From UBA2767 sp965228625 (lineage in GTDB: Bacteria; Pseudomonadota; Alphaproteobacteria; Rhizobiales; Methyloligellaceae): a stretch of 64,000 nucleotides of DNA. Position numbers and translations under genes: made by a program. Shown here piece by piece: positions 59,869-64,000 of the stretch (position 1 is its first letter; the number at the start of each line of letters is the position of its first letter). The stretch is taken from NCBI GenBank assembly GCA_965228625.1, contig OZ245829.1, forward strand, positions 2,604,001 to 2,668,000. Reading direction: 5' to 3'. The notes beneath the pieces are model-generated. The model ran no database searches. It had not been told where the DNA came from and saw nothing but the letters and a program-made list of their open reading frames with translations.

Positions 59869-62256
59869 CTAGCTGCACTTGGAAAACCCGCAGGCGCGGC
59901 AGGTGTGGCACCCTTCCTGAAACACCAGGGCCGGCTGGTTGCATTTCGGGCAGTAGCGCATGTCCCTGAGCCGCTCCGCGGGGGCGGTGTCCTCGTCCGG
60001 GCCATCCTCTTCCTCGTCATCGGTGTCGTCCGGCACGATGCGCTCGGCCGGAGTGATGAAGCCGATATCGATCATGTGGCGCTCGATCACGCCGCCGATG
60101 GCCGCCAGCAGGCTCGGCACGTAGCGCCCGTCCATCCATTGCCCGCCACGCGGATCGAACACGGCCTTGAGCTCCTCGACCACGAAAGACACATCGCCAC
60201 CGCGCCGGAACACGGCGGAAATCATGCGGGTCAGCGCCACCGTCCACGCATAGTGCTCGAGGTTTTTCGAGTTGATGAAGATCTCGAACGGGCGCCGGCG
60301 GTCATCCTGAATGATGTCGTTGAGCGTCACATATATGGCGTGGTCGGAATCGGGCCATCTGAGCTTGTAGGTGAAACCTGGCAGCGTTTCCGCCCGCTCG
60401 AGCGGTTCCGACATGTAGACGACCTCGCCATTGGTCGCCGCCGCATGCTCCGCCGGCGGCAGCGGCACGGCAACGGGCACTTCCACTGCGGTCAGCGGCA
60501 GGCTTTCCTGGCGTTCCTCGCGCGCGCGCGCCGGCTCTGCATCGGTCTGCGTCGACAGCACCGACCCGGTGATGGGATTGGGCCGGTACGCCGTGCAGCC
60601 CTTGAGGCCCATTTCGAAGGCGCGTTCGTAAAGCGGCCTGAACTCGTCGAACGGCATGTCCTCGGGACAATTCACGGTCTTGGAGATGGCGCTGTCGACG
60701 TGCACCTGCAGCGCCGCCTGCATACGCAAATGCTCGTCGGGCGCCAGGTCGTTGGTGGTGACGAAGGCCTTGGGCAACGGCGCGTCGAGCCCGAACATGT
60801 GCCGAAACAGCCGGTGCGCGTAGTCTTCCACATGTTCCTCGACGCGGGTTCCGTCCTTGGCCAGGACCTTGCGCGTATATCTGAAATCGAACACCGGCTC
60901 GACGCCGCTCGAGACGTTGCCGGCGAGGAGCGAGATCGTGCCTGTCGGCGCGATCGATGTGAGCAGGCCGTTGCGCAGCCCGAGTGCGGCAATCGTCTTG
61001 CGGACGTCCTTATCGAGACGCTGGATGTACGGCGATGCCAGATACTCATGCGCATCGAACAACGGGAACGGGCCCTTCTCCGCCGAAAGTTCGGCGCTGG
61101 CGAGGTAGGCGGAACGCTCGATGAGCGCCATCCATTTCCGCGCGGTCTTGGCGGCCTTTTTCGAGCCGTATCGCTGCCCGCACATGATCAGCGCATCGGC
61201 AAGACCGGTGACGCCGAGGCCGACGCGGCGCTTCGCCTGTGCCTCGCGGCGCTGCGCTTCAAGCGGGAAGTTGGAGACATCGATCGTGTTGTCGAGGAAC
61301 CGGACCGCGACCGGCACCAGCTTGGCGAGCCGTTTTTCATCGAGCGCCGCGTCGTCGGTGAAGGGACGGCGCACAAGGCGCGCCAGGTTGATTGAGCCGA
61401 GCAGGCAAGCGCCTTGCGGCGGCAAAGGCTGCTCGCCGCACGGATTCGTCGCGTAAATGGTCTCGCAATAGCGCAGCGGATTGAGGCTGTTGATGCGATC
61501 GATGAAGATCACGCCCGGCTCCGCATAGTCGTAGGCGCCGTGCAGAATCCTGTTCCAGAGCTCGCGCGCGCCGACCGTCTTGTAGACCTTGCCGCCGAAC
61601 GTCAGGTTCCAGTCGCCGTCCGCCTTCACGGCGTCCATGAAATCGTCGGTCACGAGCACCGAGAGGTTGAACATGCGCAGTCGTGCCGCGTCGGCCTTAG
61701 CCGAAATGAAATCCTCGATGTCCGGATGGTCGCACCGCATCGTCCCCATCATCGCGCCGCGCCGCGTGCCCGCCGACATGATGGTGCGGCACATCGCGTC
61801 CCAGACATCCATGAAACTGACTGGCCCGGACGCCTCCGCGCCGATGCTCGCGACATGAGCGCCCCTGGGGCGAAGGCTGGAGAAATCATGGCCGATGCCG
61901 CCGCCCTGCTGCATCGTCAGCGCGGCCTCTTTGACATTCTCGAAGATCGAGCCGAGATCGTCCTCGATCAGGCCCATCACGAAGCAGTTGAACAGGGTTA
62001 CGTTGCGGCTCGTGCCGGCGCCGGCGATGATGCGTCCGGCCGGAAGGAACGCGTAGTCCGCGAGCGCGTTCTCGAACCGTCGGGTCCAGCGCGGGCGGTC
62101 GGATCGCCGCTCGGCGCGTGCGATCGCCGTCGCGACCCGCGACCACGTATCGGCGAGCGTTGAGTCCACAGGCGTGCCGTCTTCGCGCTTGAAGCGGTAC
62201 TTCATGTCCCAGATTTCTCGCGAAATCGGGGAGTCAACCTGGAACTCTTTGCTCAT
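59869..62256 (-). CDS. nrdJ: Adenosylcobalamin-dependent ribonucleotide reductase (class II)
   Basis: This enzyme reduces ribonucleotides to deoxyribonucleotides with adenosylcobalamin making the thiyl radical. The 795-residue protein has FNCFVMGLIEDDL (active-site Cys), the catalytic YATNPCGEQPLPPQGACLLGSINLARL with Asn-Cys-Glu, TGTISLLAGNVSSGVEPVF, and a late second Cys. The C-terminal TSCPD-like region ends with a zinc-ribbon/CxxC tail (YCPKCNQ, CRACGFSKC). It is shorter than the ~1200-residue forms seen in other alphaproteobacteria. The cofactor is made by the cob genes in the same window. A predicted SOS-type box lies upstream. Confidence 0.95.
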   Translation of the reverse strand: MSKEFQVDSPISREIWDMKYRFKREDGTPVDSTLADTWSRVATAIARAERRSDRPRWTRRFENALADYAFLPAGRIIAGAGTSRNVTLFNCFVMGLIEDDLGSIFENVKEAALTMQQGGGIGHDFSSLRPRGAHVASIGAEASGPVSFMDVWDAMCRTIMSAGTRRGAMMGTMRCDHPDIEDFISAKADAARLRMFNLSVLVTDDFMDAVKADGDWNLTFGGKVYKTVGARELWNRILHGAYDYAEPGVIFIDRINSLNPLRYCETIYATNPCGEQPLPPQGACLLGSINLARLVRRPFTDDAALDEKRLAKLVPVAVRFLDNTIDVSNFPLEAQRREAQAKRRVGLGVTGLADALIMCGQRYGSKKAAKTARKWMALIERSAYLASAELSAEKGPFPLFDAHEYLASPYIQRLDKDVRKTIAALGLRNGLLTSIAPTGTISLLAGNVSSGVEPVFDFRYTRKVLAKDGTRVEEHVEDYAHRLFRHMFGLDAPLPKAFVTTNDLAPDEHLRMQAALQVHVDSAISKTVNCPEDMPFDEFRPLYERAFEMGLKGCTAYRPNPITGSVLSTQTDAEPARAREERQESLPLTAVEVPVAVPLPPAEHAAATNGEVVYMSEPLERAETLPGFTYKLRWPDSDHAIYVTLNDIIQDDRRRPFEIFINSKNLEHYAWTVALTRMISAVFRRGGDVSFVVEELKAVFDPRGGQWMDGRYVPSLLAAIGGVIERHMIDIGFITPAERIVPDDTDDEEEDGPDEDTAPAERLRDMRYCPKCNQPALVFQEGCHTCRACGFSKCS

Positions 62257-62292
62257 TACAAACTTGGCGTCGGGGGAACCGATACACCTTTC

Positions 62293-62321
62293 AATGTATG
62301 GGGCACCGGCTTGCCGGTCAA
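62293..62321 (-). promoter_or_regulatory. Predicted nrdJ promoter
   Basis: On the - strand -35 TTGACC (62316-62321) and -10 TACATT (62293-62298) are 17 bases apart. The predicted start lies about 30 bases before the ATG. Confidence 0.5.
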
Positions 62322-62327
62322 TGAAAT

Positions 62328-62351
62328 GTTCGCATTATGTTCCATAATGCG
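62328..62351. promoter_or_regulatory. LexA-type box and overlapping palindrome upstream of nrdJ
   Basis: GTTC-GCATTAT-GTTC (62328-62342) is a perfect GTTC-N7-GTTC, the SOS box of alphaproteobacteria. Overlapping it, CGCATTATG (62331-62339) and CATAATGCG (62343-62351) form a perfect 9-base dyad with a 3-base centre. Both sit just upstream of the -35 of the predicted nrdJ promoter. Confidence 0.6.
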
Positions 62352-62383
62352 CGGGCATCTCTAAGGTTTGGTTAGCGAAGGCC

Positions 62384-63577
62384 CTAAAGCGGTTCCAGAA
62401 ACCCGACCGAAATCAGGGATTGCGAAATCTCGATGATGACCTGTTCGCCGGCCTCCGGAAACGCTTTTGCCAGGTCGTCACGCGCGAAATGGTCCCGCTC
62501 GAGCATCCAATCGACCATTCCGGACCCGTCGCCCGGCAGGTTGGCGCTCCCCTGGGGCGTCGTCACCCGCCAGTCCGATCCGCGCCGTACGACGCGCACG
62601 CCGCGCCCGCGCACACGGTAACGCGACAGCGGTTTCGGCACGGCCACGCTCGAAAGTACCGAGAACGCCTTGCGGCGCTGGTCTTCCCGGAACTGGCTGC
62701 CGATATCGGGCTGCTGGAGCAGTTGCACCAGGCTGTCACGCAGGGCGGCAATGCGCGCGTCGTGGTCGGCCGCCGCATCGTGGGGCGGCATGGGCTTGCG
62801 GAACAGCGGTGCTTCATCGAGGCCGTCGACCACCCAACGCATGAAGTCAAGGCCGGTGGGCTGTGTCGTGCCATAGGACAGGTGCAGGCAGTTCTCCGTC
62901 GAAGCGAGCGCGTCGTGATAGACGCCCTTGGGAAGATAGAGCAGGTCGCCGGGGTTGAGTTCCACCTCCATGGCCAGCGCGCCCTTGGCCTTGTCGTGAT
63001 AGTCCGGCGGGAAGCTCGTATGGTTGAACCCCGGACGCTCCATCGGCCCGTCGAACCGCCCCTCATAGACTCGCCACGTCTTCCTGCCTTCAATGTGGAT
63101 CGCGAACACGTCCATGGAGTCGAAGTGCGAGGGAAACGCCTGATGCTCGCTCTGGGAACAATAGGCGTTGCAGGACACGCGAAAGCCCGTCGCCATCTGG
63201 ATCGCCTCCGAGGCCGCACGCAGGCCCGGCGTCAGCGTTTCAATGAGATCGAGAACGATCGATGCCCCGCGATCAAGATAGGGCACCACCCTTTCCGATG
63301 CGGGCTGCATGATGCGTGCGCCATCACGGCTCGCGGCCGGCTCGCAGAACTCGGCGGCCGGTATCCTCTTGCCGTCGAGAACCAGGTTGAACGACCGGTC
63401 TGACCAGATCGACGTGCGGTGCAACAGGTCGTTGAAGTCATCCCACGAACAGATCTCCGCCACCTTTTCCGGGCTGCCCGGAACGTGCAGCGGTTTCCGG
63501 TCGTAATACGTCTCGAAGAACTCATCGACGCCGATCGGGTCCAACAGGTCTTTGAAGGTTATGGCTGGTGCGGTCAT
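62384..63577 (-). CDS. JmjC/cupin-domain 2-oxoglutarate oxygenase (RoxA-like)
   Basis: This 397-residue JmjC protein belongs with ribosomal-oxygenase-like proteins. It starts FKDLLDPIGVDEFFETYYDRKPLHVPGS. The iron site is in FPSHFDSMDVFAIHIEGRKTWRVY (HxD pair) with the distal His in YLPKGVYHDALASTENCLHLSYGT. The C-terminal winged-helix-like part follows. In E. coli the related YcfD hydroxylates Arg of L16, and a ribosomal target is a reasonable guess. ATG 63577 with GGGGGGAA is chosen over the frame from 63598. Confidence 0.85.
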   Translation of the reverse strand: MTAPAITFKDLLDPIGVDEFFETYYDRKPLHVPGSPEKVAEICSWDDFNDLLHRTSIWSDRSFNLVLDGKRIPAAEFCEPAASRDGARIMQPASERVVPYLDRGASIVLDLIETLTPGLRAASEAIQMATGFRVSCNAYCSQSEHQAFPSHFDSMDVFAIHIEGRKTWRVYEGRFDGPMERPGFNHTSFPPDYHDKAKGALAMEVELNPGDLLYLPKGVYHDALASTENCLHLSYGTTQPTGLDFMRWVVDGLDEAPLFRKPMPPHDAAADHDARIAALRDSLVQLLQQPDIGSQFREDQRRKAFSVLSSVAVPKPLSRYRVRGRGVRVVRRGSDWRVTTPQGSANLPGDGSGMVDWMLERDHFARDDLAKAFPEAGEQVIIEISQSLISVGFLEPL

Positions 63578-63640
63578 TGTTCCCCCCAAAACATTCACGC
63601 ACAGACATCATTCTACGCTCGGCCGCCGGCTGCAAGGCTT

Positions 63641-64000
63641 CTACGCATCGGTGCGCAATCCCAATCGTTTGGCGGCGTCGGCGGGAATCGGCGGCGGATC
63701 AGGCGCCTGCGCCGCCTCGACAACCAGCGCATCGGATGCCGTTTCGATCGCGCTTTCCAGACGGCGGGCGAAATCCTTGCGCGGCAGTCCCGCCGGGATC
63801 GGCTCCAGGAACTCGACAATGATCTTGCCGGGGTAGCGCCGCAGACTGCGCCGCGGCCAATAGAGCCCCGAGTTGAGGGCCACGGGACAACACGGGACGC
63901 CGAGCCGGTCATACAGATAGAGCGCGCCCGGCTTGTATGCCGGCGGCGCACCCGGTTCGCGCCGCGTACCTTCCGGAAAAATCAGAACCTGGCGACCCGC
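63641..64000 (-). CDS. plsC: 1-acyl-sn-glycerol-3-phosphate acyltransferase, C-terminal part (5' end outside window)
   Basis: Only the C-terminal ~119 residues are present; the frame is open to the window edge. It contains the PlsC motif III, LIFPEGTRREPG, which binds the substrate phosphate, followed by a positively charged loop and VPCCPVALNSGLYWPRR (motif IV region). The end PGKIIVEFLEPIPAGLPRKDFARRLESAIE is typical of PlsC-type acyltransferases. The HxxxxD catalytic motif lies outside the window. It acts in membrane phospholipid synthesis at the inner membrane. Confidence 0.88.
   Translation of the reverse strand, partial: AGRQVLIFPEGTRREPGAPPAYKPGALYLYDRLGVPCCPVALNSGLYWPRRSLRRYPGKIIVEFLEPIPAGLPRKDFARRLESAIETASDALVVEAAQAPDPPPIPADAAKRLGLRTDA

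Noticed and set aside
59659..61395. 578-codon frame on +, antisense to nrdJ
   Set aside because: Shadow of nrdJ, with Arg/His-rich sequence and no family motif.
1..64000. tRNA, rRNA, CRISPR, insertion sequences or prophage genes
   Set aside because: No cloverleaf-like sequences, regularly spaced repeats, transposases, integrases or phage structural proteins were recognised.

Overview
The window is a GC-rich chromosomal segment of an alphaproteobacterium, most likely of the Hyphomicrobiales (Rhizobiales) type. This placement is inferred from several features: a SAM-II riboswitch on metX, alphaproteobacterial GTTC-N7-GTTC LexA-type boxes, the gene order gloB / metW-metX / hisC-tyrC, a phaR-phaAB block, mtgA-rpmF, a late-cobalamin cluster, and a class II ribonucleotide reductase. 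Nothing looks like a phage, insertion sequence, CRISPR array, rRNA or tRNA. Codon use and GC look even throughout, so this is mostly chromosomal backbone with a few accessory metabolic blocks.

Layout. 1-7.2 kb: cobalamin assembly, with cobB (3' part), cobQ, bluB and cobD on + facing cobU, cobS, cobT and a threonine-aldolase-like gene on -. 7.4-12.3 kb: a gamma-glutamyltransferase-like enzyme, an APH/P-loop kinase protein, and a GATase-HAD pair. 12.8-18.6 kb: a complete five-gene peptide-type ABC importer (DF-A-BC), with an RNA hairpin after the binding-protein gene and a good intrinsic terminator. 18.7-30.5 kb: an accessory catabolic region (PEP mutase/isocitrate lyase-family enzymes, AbrB-type membrane protein, TauD-like dioxygenase, SDR, class II aldolase, enoyl-CoA hydratase, CaiB-type CoA transferase, aldehyde dehydrogenase). 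Inside it lies a three-gene membrane cassette resembling an ExbB/ExbD proton-driven stator with a periplasmic beta domain; this is the best candidate for an undescribed system. 30.6-35.2 kb: photolyase, DUF1932 dehydrogenase, macrodomain protein and flavin monooxygenase. 35.4-44.5 kb: housekeeping (ispG, ispA, mtgA, rpmF), a degenerate GGDEF-EAL protein, and PHB genes phaR, phaA, phaB. 44.5-51.4 kb: gloB, metW-metX under a SAM-II riboswitch, hisC-tyrC, chaC. 51.5-57.9 kb: a small conserved protein behind a LexA-type box, GNAT, a Mur ligase divergent from an LD-carboxypeptidase (murein recycling), a PrpB-like lyase, a DAO-family oxidoreductase and its LysR neighbour. 58-64 kb: MFS transporter and GST, AdoCbl-dependent ribonucleotide reductase nrdJ with an SOS-like box, a JmjC/cupin oxygenase, and the 3' part of plsC.

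Functional links: cobalamin made by the first block is the cofactor of NrdJ at the other end. Methionine genes are controlled by SAM through the riboswitch. phaA and phaB make the PHB monomer and PhaR represses. mtgA, the Mur ligase and the LD-carboxypeptidase all act on peptidoglycan. Starts were chosen from ribosome binding sites and gene overlaps, and several are GTG or TTG. All functions come from motif recognition by eye; no database search was run.
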